Below are positions 20,868 through 29,300 of a stretch of 42,332 nt of DNA, piece after piece. Position 1 is the stretch's first letter. Every line of letters starts with the position of its first letter. The notes beneath the pieces are model-generated. The model did no database searches. It worked only from the letters and a program-made list of their open reading frames with translations, and had not been told where the DNA came from. Origin of the DNA: an uncultured Lachnospiraceae bacterium (GTDB lineage Bacteria; Bacillota; Clostridia; Lachnospirales; Lachnospiraceae); contig CALWHG010000070.1 of assembly GCA_944380315.1 (NCBI GenBank), positions 1-42,332 on the forward strand, given 5' to 3'. Position numbers and translations under genes: made by a program.

Positions 20868-21196
20868 GCAGCAATACCTCCTTCTGTAAGTTCTTTCATG
20901 ACATCATCAGTGTATGAAGCCAATTCAACTGCCGTCATCCGTCCAAGTTCTCTGATTTTAGTTTTTGTATACGCCCTCACTTCAGATTTGAAAGCTGGCG
21001 GCAGCTCCTGCTCAAATCCGCACATGGGGCCTTCGTATACATTCAGGAGAAAATCGTGAGCCATTATAAAGTACAGCCGCTCCATAGCCCAGTCACTCAG
21101 TAAACCAAAGTCGGGCGACATCTTCCCCATAATCTCCAAATCAGCCACGACATCGACAATATAGATTATTGTTCGTATGATATAAACGCTCTTCAA
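20855..21196 (-). CDS. Hypothetical protein (113 aa)
   Basis: The TTG start lies 8 bases after GGAGG. The N-terminus is hydrophobic (VYIIRTIIYIVDVVADL), perhaps an amphipathic helix or membrane-associated; the rest is helical. Function unknown. Confidence 0.7.
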   Translation of the reverse strand: MKSVYIIRTIIYIVDVVADLEIMGKMSPDFGLLSDWAMERLYFIMAHDFLLNVYEGPMCGFEQELPPAFKSEVRAYTKTKIRELGRMTAVELASYTDDVMKELTEGGIAACKE

Positions 21197-21199
21197 TCT

Positions 21200-21394
21200 T
21201 TATACCTCCACGTCATACTCTCGCATAAACACCGTACCCGGCTCTCCGTTTATGTCTTTCTTCATAGCTATACGCAAGTCGGCGTGTTCTTTCAATGGCT
21301 CATCACCGGGACGATCATACTTCCAAAGTCTACCGGCAGAATCCTCGAACACCATACGACCAGCGGCATCAGTCGCTTTATACTTTACGTACAT
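21200..21394 (-). CDS. Hypothetical protein (64 aa)
   Basis: The ATG follows AAGGAGGCTGT. It is a small beta-rich domain (MYVKYKATDAAGRMVFEDSAG, then LRIAMKKDINGEPGTVF). Function unknown. Confidence 0.7.
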   Translation of the reverse strand: MYVKYKATDAAGRMVFEDSAGRLWKYDRPGDEPLKEHADLRIAMKKDINGEPGTVFMREYDVEV

Positions 21395-21403
21395 ACAGCC
21401 TCC

Positions 21404-21865
21404 TTACCCCGCCGTCTGCTTAGAATAAAAGTTGACGCTTCCTTCTCCGATCACTCTAACGTCGCTATACCAGATCGAATTCCCGCCCAAATTCGTTATC
21501 GTGACCTCTCCGTCGAAGTTCTCAATCAATGTATGACACCAGCCGCCGTAATTTTCTTTGAAACGCGGGTTCAGTCTCAAAACGTCTTCTTCGTACATGA
21601 CGCATACCAGTCCAGCATCAGCGCAGAACTCTCCGAGCACTGTATCGTCCTCTTCTTTGTATACCGTACAGCCCCAGTCTCCATATATGGTACTGGCAAT
21701 AAGGCCATCTACTCCCAGCACGTTTTTGAGAATATCTGAATTACCCTTTCCGCGATACTCGTCGGGATCGGCCTTATTTATTGCCTCACATATCTGCGAC
21801 CAAAGAGCATCATCTTTCACTACATAACAAGGATCCGCAATTATAATGTTGCCGTTAAATTTCAT
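21404..21865 (-). CDS. Phage hypothetical with ADPCY motif (153 aa)
   Basis: The ATG follows AGGAGGGG. The opening KFNGNIIIADPCYVVKDD is typical of a phage family with the ADPCY motif. The protein is beta-rich with Cys at several positions (YGDWGCTVY, AGLVCVMY, GGWCHTL). Function is unknown. It overlaps the next gene by 4 bases. Confidence 0.78.
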   Translation of the reverse strand: MKFNGNIIIADPCYVVKDDALWSQICEAINKADPDEYRGKGNSDILKNVLGVDGLIASTIYGDWGCTVYKEEDDTVLGEFCADAGLVCVMYEEDVLRLNPRFKENYGGWCHTLIENFDGEVTITNLGGNSIWYSDVRVIGEGSVNFYSKQTAG

Positions 21866-22161
21866 AATCTATGCCCCTCCTGTAACCCATACTGCTGTTC
21901 CATTTCCTGCCATGATCGAGGCGTCACATCGTCTCCAATCCGAGGGATTGGCCAAAAATCACCATCTTCCCAATGCCATCCACAGCCACCATTGTCACAC
22001 GAGTCTTCTTTAATTGACAAAGGAAGAGTATCCGAGCCATTATCCCACTGGATGGTAACCATTCGCCCCATGTACTTATCCATTTCTCCCATACCGTTCC
22101 AATGCGCAGGGCGATTAGGGAATGACTTAACTACAACTTTCTCTCCTACGTGAAATCTCAT
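21862..22161 (-). CDS. Hypothetical protein with small beta-barrel N-terminus (99 aa)
   Basis: The ATG follows AAAGGAGGTTAAAA. The start RFHVGEKVVVKSF and the MGRMVTIQWDNG segment resemble a KOW/MIB-like beta-barrel, and a CDNGGCGWHWEDGDFW motif follows. Often seen in phages; function unknown. Confidence 0.75.
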   Translation of the reverse strand: MRFHVGEKVVVKSFPNRPAHWNGMGEMDKYMGRMVTIQWDNGSDTLPLSIKEDSCDNGGCGWHWEDGDFWPIPRIGDDVTPRSWQEMEQQYGLQEGHRL

Positions 22162-22187
22162 TTTTAACCTCCTTTATACTTTCAATC

Positions 22188-22592
22188 TTAATCTCCATCG
22201 TCTTCCGCTATTTCCGTGACTCTATATCCGCGAGCTTCAAGCTCGAAGATAAGATCATCATCCGAAGCATCCTTTATAACTACTGCCTGCGCATCAAGGT
22301 TCTTACATTCGTAGTTCTCTATGACATACCTACCGTCATAATCACCGTAATAATCAAGCGCTCCTTTGATCGGTATATTATTATTCTTCAATCTCTGCAA
22401 AGCTTCCGTCAGGTCGTCATCAATATCTCCGAGACAAACATCACGATACTCAATAGCCGCAGAACCATAATCATCCGCCGCCAGGCAATCATCTACGTCA
22501 TCCGGAAGCAGTTCATAGCCATCAAGTATCTCCAGCACCTTGTCCGTATCCTTTTTCGGGAAAAAGATCACTCCATTCATATAAAGTTCCAT
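22188..22592 (-). CDS. Hypothetical protein (134 aa)
   Basis: The start is at MELYMNGV, 6 bases after GGAGG. It is acidic; residues 10-50 form a helix-rich segment with DDVDDC, and the C-terminus (FELEARGYRVTEIAEDDGD) is acidic. Function unknown. Confidence 0.72.
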   Translation of the reverse strand: MELYMNGVIFFPKKDTDKVLEILDGYELLPDDVDDCLAADDYGSAAIEYRDVCLGDIDDDLTEALQRLKNNNIPIKGALDYYGDYDGRYVIENYECKNLDAQAVVIKDASDDDLIFELEARGYRVTEIAEDDGD

Positions 22593-22604
22593 ATGCAACC
22601 TCCA

Positions 22605-23351
22605 TCACGCATCACAACCAGGACAATCCTCGCAATCCCGGCGGATCCACTGGCCATGCTCATTCTGATATAAGCAATTCGATTCGCTCCAACAGAAAAT
22701 ATAGGTATCAAAAGCCGCTTGGCTCTCATCGACAAAAGAGTTCAAAAAGCCCTGATCGCCTTTATACATCGCATGTCCCGTATTATGCCCGATATGCTCA
22801 TCCGCCCACCAGTGCTCTATCTCAAGGTCTGGATACATCTTCGCCAGTTTAGTTATTATCGGAGCAGGACTGGACCAGGCCGTCTGGAATCTTATTTGAT
22901 CAGGACCGTCTTCATGCAATTCATAAGCATTCCACTTTGTACCCCAGTGATCCAGACACCATCTATACCATGTCGGTGCACCATACGCCAGCTGATTCTC
23001 AATGTATCTAACGCCCCTATCATATGCGTCCTCTATTGGGTTATTTAAAAGCTTGCGTACGCAACTGCAATAATAATCGAGCTCTGTTGCCTCATAGCTT
23101 CCTCTCCCAAGTGTTTCTCTCAGAATCGATCTGTCCCAACTTGTCAGCTCAGAATATCTCTTGGCACCTCGATTCGACACGGCCCAAATTACACACGCAG
23201 CCATGTCAGGTCCGTTTTCGATATTCAAAGCGTCCGGCATAGGTATAATCTTATTGAAATCAAGAATCTTCTCGCCGTCATCATCTACGGAATATATCGG
23301 GAGACTACCGATTCCCTTTGCTTTTATTACGTTAGTCACATGGTTAGGCAT
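22605..23351 (-). CDS. DUF1281/Api92-like ferredoxin-like fold protein
   Basis: This 248-residue protein opens with MPNHVTNVIKAKG and continues to FNKIIPMPDAL, the clear signature of the Api92-like (DUF1281) family of phage and plasmid proteins. It has a Trp- and Tyr-rich middle (APTWYRWCLDHWGTKWN) and a Cys-rich end (DCEDCPGCDA). The function of the family is unknown. The ATG follows AAAGGAG. Confidence 0.88.
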   Translation of the reverse strand: MPNHVTNVIKAKGIGSLPIYSVDDDGEKILDFNKIIPMPDALNIENGPDMAACVIWAVSNRGAKRYSELTSWDRSILRETLGRGSYEATELDYYCSCVRKLLNNPIEDAYDRGVRYIENQLAYGAPTWYRWCLDHWGTKWNAYELHEDGPDQIRFQTAWSSPAPIITKLAKMYPDLEIEHWWADEHIGHNTGHAMYKGDQGFLNSFVDESQAAFDTYIFCWSESNCLYQNEHGQWIRRDCEDCPGCDA

Positions 23352-23352
23352 T

Positions 23353-23673
23353 TTAATTCTCCTTTCCTACTATCTCGTACGGTATCAGTAGGGGTTTATC
23401 GTATCCCGCCATACCAAGTGCATCTGGAATCACACCGGCAAGGCTTTCGTATCGGTCATGTATATAGTATTCATAGACCAGCATGCCGCCGTCATCCGAT
23501 TCTCTCGTCACCGCTTCCTCGACCGTTGCGCAGTCATACCACACCTCATAGAAAACACAATCAACATAACCATCTTCTATGTCGCACTCCGTCAGCATAG
23601 TACTGTCACAGTCTACGATCCGGAGCATGTCACTCCCTACTCTCGCATACAGATCGCCATACAGTTCCTCCAT
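23353..23673 (-). CDS. Hypothetical protein (106 aa)
   Basis: The ATG follows AGGAGGCGAATTAA. It is an acidic beta-rich protein (VFYEVWYDCATVEEAVTRESD). Function unknown. Confidence 0.74.
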   Translation of the reverse strand: MEELYGDLYARVGSDMLRIVDCDSTMLTECDIEDGYVDCVFYEVWYDCATVEEAVTRESDDGGMLVYEYYIHDRYESLAGVIPDALGMAGYDKPLLIPYEIVGKEN

Positions 23674-23687
23674 TTAATTCGCCTCCT

Positions 23688-23879
23688 TTATGATCGCTCA
23701 TAAACACTTTTCGGGCATATCACTCCCTGAGCTCTCAGTACCCGTAACATTCGCGAGATTGAATATCCTATGAATTTTTCATGGTAGATCCTGCCGCCAC
23801 GGTAGCTGTGATCTTTTATCCATGCACACAGTCCCCAGTGTTTTCGCTCTACTTCAATCAACTCCTTCGTCTTATTCAT
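23688..23879 (-). CDS. Small basic hypothetical protein (63 aa)
   Basis: The ATG lies 4 bases after GGAGGGG. It is basic, with RKHWGLCAWIKDHSYRGG and an ISRMLRVLRAQG helix that could bind nucleic acid (a winged-helix-like pattern is possible). It is the first gene behind the promoter at 23935-23963, so it could be a regulator; this is inferred from position. Confidence 0.72.
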   Translation of the reverse strand: MNKTKELIEVERKHWGLCAWIKDHSYRGGRIYHEKFIGYSISRMLRVLRAQGVICPKSVYERS

Positions 23880-23896
23880 AACCCCTCCAACCTTAT

Positions 23897-23986
23897 TGAT
23901 GTAATTTCATTTCACCATTGCAACCTTGTCTTCTTATATAGCCTATAAGTGAAGTTTTGTAAATAGTTCTTCATCAAATTACATCG
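23897..23986 (-). promoter_or_regulatory. Promoter flanked by a 10-bp inverted repeat
   Basis: On the minus strand TTTACA (23963-23958) and TATATA (23940-23935) are 17 bp apart, pointing at the 23688-23879 gene. The promoter is flanked by GATGTAATTT (23897-23906) and its exact inverse AAATTACATC (23977-23986), about 70 bp apart. A repressor bound to both could loop the promoter. Part of the left element also occurs at 37105. Confidence 0.65.
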
Positions 23987-24004
23987 TAAATCACATCCTC
24001 ACCC

Positions 24005-24032
24005 AATAAAAAAGACCTCCCGCAGGAGATCT
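24005..24032 (-). terminator. Intrinsic terminator after the 24036 gene
   Basis: On the minus strand AGATCTCC pairs with GGAGGTCT (8 bp, one G-T) and is followed by six T. It lies just after the stop of 24036-24218. Confidence 0.85.
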
Positions 24033-24035
24033 CCG

Positions 24036-24218
24036 TTAGTTCATATAATCACAGTTTGCTACATCTTCCCAGGCTCGGAACCAGATCTTGGCTCGCAGGC
24101 TCTTAGCCACACCGCAATCTACCCAATCCGCCGAACTCAGCCCAAAGTAATGACAGTCGCAAGCATTTTCGTATGCATTCTGCGCCGTCTGATTTTTATA
24201 TCTTCTCCGATAAACCAT
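24036..24218 (-). CDS. Small basic/aromatic hypothetical protein (60 aa)
   Basis: The ATG follows GAGGTGGG. Two Cys and four aromatic residues cluster near the middle (DCHYFGLSSADWVDCGVAK). Function unknown. It lies between the peptidase gene and a strong terminator. Confidence 0.65.
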   Translation of the reverse strand: MVYRRRYKNQTAQNAYENACDCHYFGLSSADWVDCGVAKSLRAKIWFRAWEDVANCDYMN

Positions 24219-24228
24219 AACCCACCTC

Positions 24229-25284
24229 TTATGCGATCTGAGACATTGTCGGGACTACGTCATCCACATCCTCTGTGTTCTCCTGTATGCCTTCTATTTC
24301 CGATTCATACATGAGAAGTATGCCGTAATCTCCTACTTGATCTCTGACGTACTCTAATTCAGCCGGTGTATAATAGGCCAGCAGGGCAAGATATTCATCA
24401 CGAATAGAATCCGGTATGCTCTCAATATCAAGCCCATCGTCGAAATAGTCTTTATCTTCCGGCAGCTGTGCGTGATCCTGTTCCGAATCAACGTCTTCCC
24501 AAGCATACCAGTCTTCATCGTAGTAATTGTACTTACCGCCCGAATACCATCCATAGCTTGAATATGACTTGTAGAATTTACGCTTGATATACTCATACTG
24601 CGGGAAATCAGCCTCGGCCGCTTCGCTGACTATTTCTACGACCTTTTGTATGGTCGCGTTTAGATGTTTGCGGTTGATATACTCATGCTGAGTATGAGGA
24701 TTATAATAACCAGACGAAAGATTCACCGCCGCGACTCCCAGTTCAGGAGCAATATATGAGATATCACTAAACGACCCCCAGTCCGTTACGAATCCTTTAC
24801 TAATAATATATTTTTCAAAATTCCGATTATCACAATCATAGAAAACCGCATCGTCCTTTCCCTTTCGATCTATCTCAATAATCAGCTTCAGATCTCCAAG
24901 TTCCGGCAGAATTATGCCGGCCCTATAATCTGAACAAAACGCCATACTTCCGCGACAGCCCGTTTCCTCGTCACAAGCAAACAGAAGCCATGGTTTGATC
25001 GGAGACTGCTTATAGATAGTATGCAGAGCATAAACACCACATCTATCGTCTCCGCCGATTCCCTGCGGTGACATTATTATATTCCCATCATCTGACTCAC
25101 AGATATCCCGGACTGGTTCTTTATGCACCGTATCAAGATGCGCCACCAACATAATAGGTGCCTCGCCGGGTACAAGAATATATTTACCATCTGCGACTAT
25201 CGCTTCTTTGTCCTCATACATCTGCTCAAGTATCGAAAACAATTTGTCCTGAGTAGGTCTCAGAAAATACTCTAAAGATCTCAT
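24229..25284 (-). CDS. M20/M28-like zinc metallopeptidase
   Basis: This 351-residue protein starts at MRSLEYF, 7 bases after GGAGG. It has the di-zinc aminopeptidase ligand set: HLD (H49/D51), GIGGDDRCGV (D79/D80 bridging), DEETGCRG (E106/E107, base and ligand), EIDRKG (D139) and HEY (H200/E201). The order and spacing match co-catalytic zinc exopeptidases of the M20/M28/M42 group. The last 110 residues form an acidic, Tyr-rich extension (YNYYDEDWYAWEDVD) that ordinary peptidases lack. Substrate unknown; it could process a phage or host peptide. It overlaps the gene upstream by 4 bases. Confidence 0.88.
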   Translation of the reverse strand: MRSLEYFLRPTQDKLFSILEQMYEDKEAIVADGKYILVPGEAPIMLVAHLDTVHKEPVRDICESDDGNIIMSPQGIGGDDRCGVYALHTIYKQSPIKPWLLFACDEETGCRGSMAFCSDYRAGIILPELGDLKLIIEIDRKGKDDAVFYDCDNRNFEKYIISKGFVTDWGSFSDISYIAPELGVAAVNLSSGYYNPHTQHEYINRKHLNATIQKVVEIVSEAAEADFPQYEYIKRKFYKSYSSYGWYSGGKYNYYDEDWYAWEDVDSEQDHAQLPEDKDYFDDGLDIESIPDSIRDEYLALLAYYTPAELEYVRDQVGDYGILLMYESEIEGIQENTEDVDDVVPTMSQIA

Positions 25285-26981
25285 GCTATATCCTCCATTT
25301 CTGTCACATTTGCTCCGCAGGCAGGGCATGTCCCATCGCTATTCGGCTCTATAATTTCTCCGCAAGACGGGCATACCGGATAATTGCCGATAAACTCATC
25401 ACATACAAACCGTGGTCCATTCGGTGTTTCTACCTCGTTAAGTGTTTCCAATGGAACCAGTTCGCCACAATAACTACAAGTTCCATAATACTGATTGGCG
25501 CAATCGTCACAGACCAATACTCGTTCGCCATTCCGGACTACGTTAACCATGCGATCCTGGGTATGCCATTCGCCACACTCAGCGCATTGCTCGCAATACT
25601 GATCTCTGCATTCCGGGCAATAATATGCACCGTCGATCTCTGTCATGACCGAAGAGGTCCAGTAAGTGCCACACTGATCACACTGGTCGAAATGCTCGTC
25701 TCTGCAATCCTCGCAAACCGTTATCCAATCGCCGTCACTATTGCGAACGGAATATACATCTTCTCCTTCGGCACCACAGAAGTCGCAGATACGCATATCT
25801 TCATCACCATCTCCATCGTCACACTCAAAGCAGCACAGGCCGTCCGAGATTTCTTCTCCGCATTTAATACAAAGTCCATAAGTTCCTACCACTAAAGGAC
25901 TTACAAGTCCTTCTGCCACATCACAATCGTTACGAATACTGATACGTCCATCAAACTGCGAATAAGCCCAGTCCTGATATCCGCCGAAACCTCGCCCCGC
26001 CTTGACCAAAGGACTGTAACTACCGGTCGACGAATACGTTTTCCATATATTGGGCATATCTTCCAACATAGAGATCTCTCGCTGGACCAGATCTCTATAT
26101 AAACGAGACTCTTCTACTGCTCCATACACTCCGCCGCCCGTATTGTACATTCTGCTCTGTAGCAAAAGTCCACTGCCAGGGCGATACGCAAATATCTGCC
26201 TGGTAGTCTTTCGGTTATTGAATGTTTCCGGATCATTAGGATCGGCGACGGTAAACACTATAAAGCTGGTATTGTCTCTTGCATACCCGGAGCATCCGAC
26301 ATTATAAGAGTACTCCGTTGAATTGAAAGAATGACAGCTGGTCAATGTCGCTCCGCGCCTATCTCCCTTTGGATTACTCATAGTAAGGAAATGCGCCGGA
26401 TTAATGCTGACATACAGTTTAAAATCAATCTTCTTGGCAGATAACTCATCCGCGAACTTTGCATACAGTCTCTGAAATTCACTGCCGGCGGTCTCATCGG
26501 CTATTCCCTGCGCCACACATACATCCCTGAAGATCCTGCTGGGCTTTTTATTCGGAGCATATGCGCCCGGCGCCAGTCGCTCGATCGCGGCAATGTATGT
26601 TTCCCTTACGTCATTTTCTACGTCAGGACATGCAAAGAACCTTAAAGCATCCAGAAAGACATCGAGATTATCTTCAGTGATAATACCCTTTGCCGCATTT
26701 TCATAGATTGTTATTCCTAAGTACCATATAGTGTCTCGATTCAGATCGTGCGTCCTCGTGCCGTTAATAACCAGGGCATCCAGTTCCTCATTCCAGCACG
26801 GTGACTTACGAAACAACTCTCTCAGATCCTGCTTGGCCTTGGTGCTGTCCGCTGCAAGTCTGCGTATAAATTCGTTCGACACACAGTCAAGGACCCTTGT
26901 ATCATCCGTATACTTCCCATAATCCTGCAAAGCCTGCCGAATATTCTTTTCGGCCATATCAATTTTTGCCTGCATTTCCAT
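25281..26981 (-). CDS. Large zinc-ribbon-rich phage protein (566 aa)
   Basis: The N-terminal 370 residues are of unknown fold; a KLYVSINPAHFLTMSNPKGDRRGATLTSCHSFNS stretch may carry catalytic residues. The C-terminus has at least eight C-x2-C pairs (CIKCGEE, CDFCGAE, CDQCGTYW, CAECGEWH, CSYCGEL, CPSCGEI, CPACGAN), so four or more zinc ribbons lie in tandem. I recognise the type from large genes in Clostridia phages and mobile elements, but no function is assigned. The ATG follows GGAGG. It overlaps the peptidase gene by 4 bases. Confidence 0.85.
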   Translation of the reverse strand: MEMQAKIDMAEKNIRQALQDYGKYTDDTRVLDCVSNEFIRRLAADSTKAKQDLRELFRKSPCWNEELDALVINGTRTHDLNRDTIWYLGITIYENAAKGIITEDNLDVFLDALRFFACPDVENDVRETYIAAIERLAPGAYAPNKKPSRIFRDVCVAQGIADETAGSEFQRLYAKFADELSAKKIDFKLYVSINPAHFLTMSNPKGDRRGATLTSCHSFNSTEYSYNVGCSGYARDNTSFIVFTVADPNDPETFNNRKTTRQIFAYRPGSGLLLQSRMYNTGGGVYGAVEESRLYRDLVQREISMLEDMPNIWKTYSSTGSYSPLVKAGRGFGGYQDWAYSQFDGRISIRNDCDVAEGLVSPLVVGTYGLCIKCGEEISDGLCCFECDDGDGDEDMRICDFCGAEGEDVYSVRNSDGDWITVCEDCRDEHFDQCDQCGTYWTSSVMTEIDGAYYCPECRDQYCEQCAECGEWHTQDRMVNVVRNGERVLVCDDCANQYYGTCSYCGELVPLETLNEVETPNGPRFVCDEFIGNYPVCPSCGEIIEPNSDGTCPACGANVTEMEDIA

Positions 26982-26998
26982 TTCGTTTTCCTCCTTTT

Positions 26999-27025
26999 AC
27001 AAAAAAAGATCCGTCTACTCGGATC
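26999..27025 (-). terminator. Intrinsic terminator after the 27034 gene
   Basis: On the minus strand GATCCG pairs with CGGATC across AGTAGA and is followed by seven T. It directly precedes the ribosome binding site of the zinc-ribbon gene, so that gene needs its own promoter or read-through. Confidence 0.8.
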
Positions 27026-27033
27026 CCATTTCA

Positions 27034-27750
27034 TTAACTATTGTGTTCCTGCTTCTCAAGCTCTTTCCGTACTATCCTCTGTCTCCAAATATCAAGATCT
27101 TCATACTTAAGACCCAAAGCATTCAGTCCTTCTTCATATTCTCCCGTGTAGCCCGCTTCATGATTAGAGAGTTCCGTGGCTACCGCTTCTCTGAAATATG
27201 ACTCAGTATTCATGAGTCGCTCGTGCTCAGCCTTAAGATGTTTGTACATCTCAAACTGTCTATCTCGTGCGTCCTTGTCCTTCATATAGCAGAAAGATAC
27301 GGAATTGAAGTATTCATACTCTTCCAGACTCTTCTTTCGTTCCGCTCGTTCTTTTTCGCTTCCGATAAAGAAACAGCTTGCATAGTCATACTGCATGATC
27401 CAGTAATTACGCAGGAAATAGTCTTTGCGACGATATTCACCGTAATCCTTCACAGGCTCCATCAGTTCTGCATCGGTAAAGAGTTTCTTCCGCATTGCTT
27501 TTATGTATTCCCCTCGAAGCTCATCCGTTGACAATTCCATATGTCTCCAGTGAAGCTCGTATTCGTTCGCATACCTTATCTGCCGACCGTTCCGGAACAC
27601 CACACAGCTAAAGCCAAAGTACCCGCCGAAGTCTATGAACATAAGCTCATGATCCTTGCAAAGCGTAAATGCGGTTTTGGCAAGTTTTCGAGCGTCGGCT
27701 TCAGTCAGGCTCTCGATATCCTTTATTCTATATTCTTTCGTTTCCGCCAT
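27034..27750 (-). CDS. Conserved gut-phage hypothetical protein (238 aa)
   Basis: The ATG follows AAGGAGGAGGGATAA. It is helical with aromatic patches (HELMFIDFGGYFGFSCVVF, LRNYWIMQYDYASCFF). It is a family frequently seen in gut phages but without known function, and it starts a two-to-three gene unit ending at the terminator. Confidence 0.77.
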   Translation of the reverse strand: MAETKEYRIKDIESLTEADARKLAKTAFTLCKDHELMFIDFGGYFGFSCVVFRNGRQIRYANEYELHWRHMELSTDELRGEYIKAMRKKLFTDAELMEPVKDYGEYRRKDYFLRNYWIMQYDYASCFFIGSEKERAERKKSLEEYEYFNSVSFCYMKDKDARDRQFEMYKHLKAEHERLMNTESYFREAVATELSNHEAGYTGEYEEGLNALGLKYEDLDIWRQRIVRKELEKQEHNS

Positions 27751-28038
27751 TTATCCCTCCTCCTTTACGTAATACGCCGGAAATCTTCCCGTCTCTGCAT
27801 TACAGTTGTAATAGGTGAAACTGTTTACTACATCGTCAAATTTCGACCGAGGCACTACCGTTTCCCAGTCATTCACTATCGGGGCATAAGTCCCTTTTTG
27901 AGCCATATATTCCATTCTCCACGGGCCGAATGGCCTCATGTTTACAGGGCAGAGTAGCACCGGCCGCCCCTGGTCATACAGTTTACGAGCTCGCCGCTTG
28001 TCTATCCTTACCCATCCGTCTATGACATATCTTCGCAT
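27751..28038 (-). CDS. Hypothetical protein (95 aa)
   Basis: The start is at MRRYVIDGWV, 7 bases after AAAGGTGG. It is basic and opens with RRYVIDGWVRIDKRRARKL, then a Pro-rich middle (PVNMRPFGPW). The gene abuts the 27034 gene. Function unknown. Confidence 0.74.
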   Translation of the reverse strand: MRRYVIDGWVRIDKRRARKLYDQGRPVLLCPVNMRPFGPWRMEYMAQKGTYAPIVNDWETVVPRSKFDDVVNSFTYYNCNAETGRFPAYYVKEEG

Positions 28039-28063
28039 AACGATACCACCTTTATGCCAGCGA

Positions 28064-28600
28064 TTAAGTACAGACAAATCCCTCACTACTGTCTGAGTCT
28101 ACTACCACTGGAAACAGAAAAAACTCACATCCTTTGCCCGTAAAAAGAAAAGGCGCAGACGAATACCCTCGGCTATTTTTTCTTTCAAATGTCTTAGGTC
28201 TATGATCGCCCGTCGCCCGCATTGCCAGCAGCATAAATTCCGCATTCGCACCCTGACCGTTTCCAAAGCGGTAAATGACCCTGTGAGACTTACGAGGATA
28301 CATCTGCTTCCACTTTGCCTTGGCCTCCGCCATCTTTTCCTTAAATGTGTCCGGGTCGTATGTGTACAGTTCAGTATGGAAATCTTCGTCAAAGTATTCA
28401 TCAGCACGGTCAAGCCCCTGGATCTCTGCGCAGTCCGCAAGCTTGTCCTGTGGCTCGTCGAATCGCATTATCATGCAATACCCATCCGTTACGTACTGAC
28501 GACCATCTCTGCCGATCCATGTTCCGGCCAAACTCGACCTCTTATTCTTTACAGCCATCTTCATAAGTCTCTTTGCCACAGCTATTGCATCAATCCTCAT
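28064..28600 (-). CDS. Hypothetical protein with clamp-like N-terminus (178 aa)
   Basis: The start is at MRIDAIAVAKRLMK, 5 bases after GGAGG. The segment WIGRDGRQYVTDGYCMIMRFD resembles the DNA-clamp-like or YTVTD pattern of some phage processivity proteins, but the similarity is weak. The C-terminus is basic and Gly/Ser-rich. Unassigned. Confidence 0.7.
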   Translation of the reverse strand: MRIDAIAVAKRLMKMAVKNKRSSLAGTWIGRDGRQYVTDGYCMIMRFDEPQDKLADCAEIQGLDRADEYFDEDFHTELYTYDPDTFKEKMAEAKAKWKQMYPRKSHRVIYRFGNGQGANAEFMLLAMRATGDHRPKTFERKNSRGYSSAPFLFTGKGCEFFLFPVVVDSDSSEGFVCT

Positions 28601-28808
28601 CGTCGACCTCCTTGTTCCCACATGTGTCATAAACTCCAGCATCTTTCAGTGCCTGATAAATCTCATGCGCCACGGTCTGCATCTGTGCTGCGGTCGCCCG
28701 CATTCCTTTCGTCCGCCGCAGTTCCTCACTATCCCACGCCATCAGGGCAAGCGCATTAAGTACGTCAGGCTCCGCATGAATCTCTCCAATATATGTCTTG
28801 ACCGTCAT
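28590..28808 (-). CDS. Small acidic hypothetical protein (72 aa)
   Basis: The ATG lies 5 bases after AAAGGAGG. It is helical (ATAAQMQTVAHEIYQALKD) and ends EVDDED; it overlaps the next gene by 11 bases. Function unknown. Confidence 0.75.
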   Translation of the reverse strand: MTVKTYIGEIHAEPDVLNALALMAWDSEELRRTKGMRATAAQMQTVAHEIYQALKDAGVYDTCGNKEVDDED

Positions 28809-28823
28809 CTCATTCCTCCTTTA

Positions 28824-28988
28824 CTAAGCAAGCCGCACTCCGCCGATGTTCCGCCAGCCGATAATATCTCCGACAAAATCCCAGCGATCATATGTTTCCT
28901 GCTCTCTTGTCCAGTAATTGCCGTACTCAGCCACTCCACGCCTGCGGCCGTTCTCTCTTGTTTCATGATTCAAATTTCTAATCTTCAT
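28824..28988 (-). CDS. Hypothetical protein (54 aa)
   Basis: I translated this from the minus strand. The ATG lies 5 bases after AAAGGAGG, and the reading frame is 54 codons (KIRNLNHETRENGRRR...). It is Arg/Trp-rich and ends GGVRLA. Strong ribosome binding site and tight packing (15 bases to the next ATG) support it. Confidence 0.62.
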   Translation of the reverse strand: MKIRNLNHETRENGRRRGVAEYGNYWTREQETYDRWDFVGDIIGWRNIGGVRLA

Positions 28989-29013
28989 ACGATCCTCCTT
29001 TGTTTATCAAAAA

Positions 29014-29217
29014 TCAGCATGCCCCTACTCCAAAAGGGTATGCAATCTTTACCATAGTCTCCCGAACAGTACACAGTCCCAATTTATAGTGGGACAAAGC
29101 TTTGTTGATGGCGTCGATGTACATTTGTTTTGCCTCGGGATTCATCCACATTTTTGCCCGACAGTCCGCAATCTGTGCGTTTGCAAACTCTTTCATATAC
29201 CTTGGAATTTTCTGCAT
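29014..29217 (-). CDS. Small helical hypothetical protein (67 aa)
   Basis: The ATG lies 6 bases after GGAGG. It is helical and Ala-rich (NAQIADCRAKMWMNPEAKQMYIDAIN) and could be an inhibitor-type phage peptide, but nothing specific supports that. A 9-bp inverted repeat lies just upstream. Confidence 0.7.
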   Translation of the reverse strand: MQKIPRYMKEFANAQIADCRAKMWMNPEAKQMYIDAINKALSHYKLGLCTVRETMVKIAYPFGVGAC

Positions 29218-29237
29218 AGTTTCCTCCTGTCCTCATT

Positions 29238-29269
29238 TTGAGGGTAAAATTAGCCGATTATACCCTCAA
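29238..29269. promoter_or_regulatory. 9-bp inverted repeat upstream of the 29014 gene
   Basis: TTGAGGGTA and TACCCTCAA are perfectly inverted, 14 bp apart. TATAAT appears on the minus strand inside the right-hand arm and spacer. No T-run follows, so it looks like an operator or attenuating hairpin rather than a terminator. Confidence 0.5.
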
Positions 29270-29300
29270 TTTAAGGCCAATGTCCCTCGCTTCCTAACTC

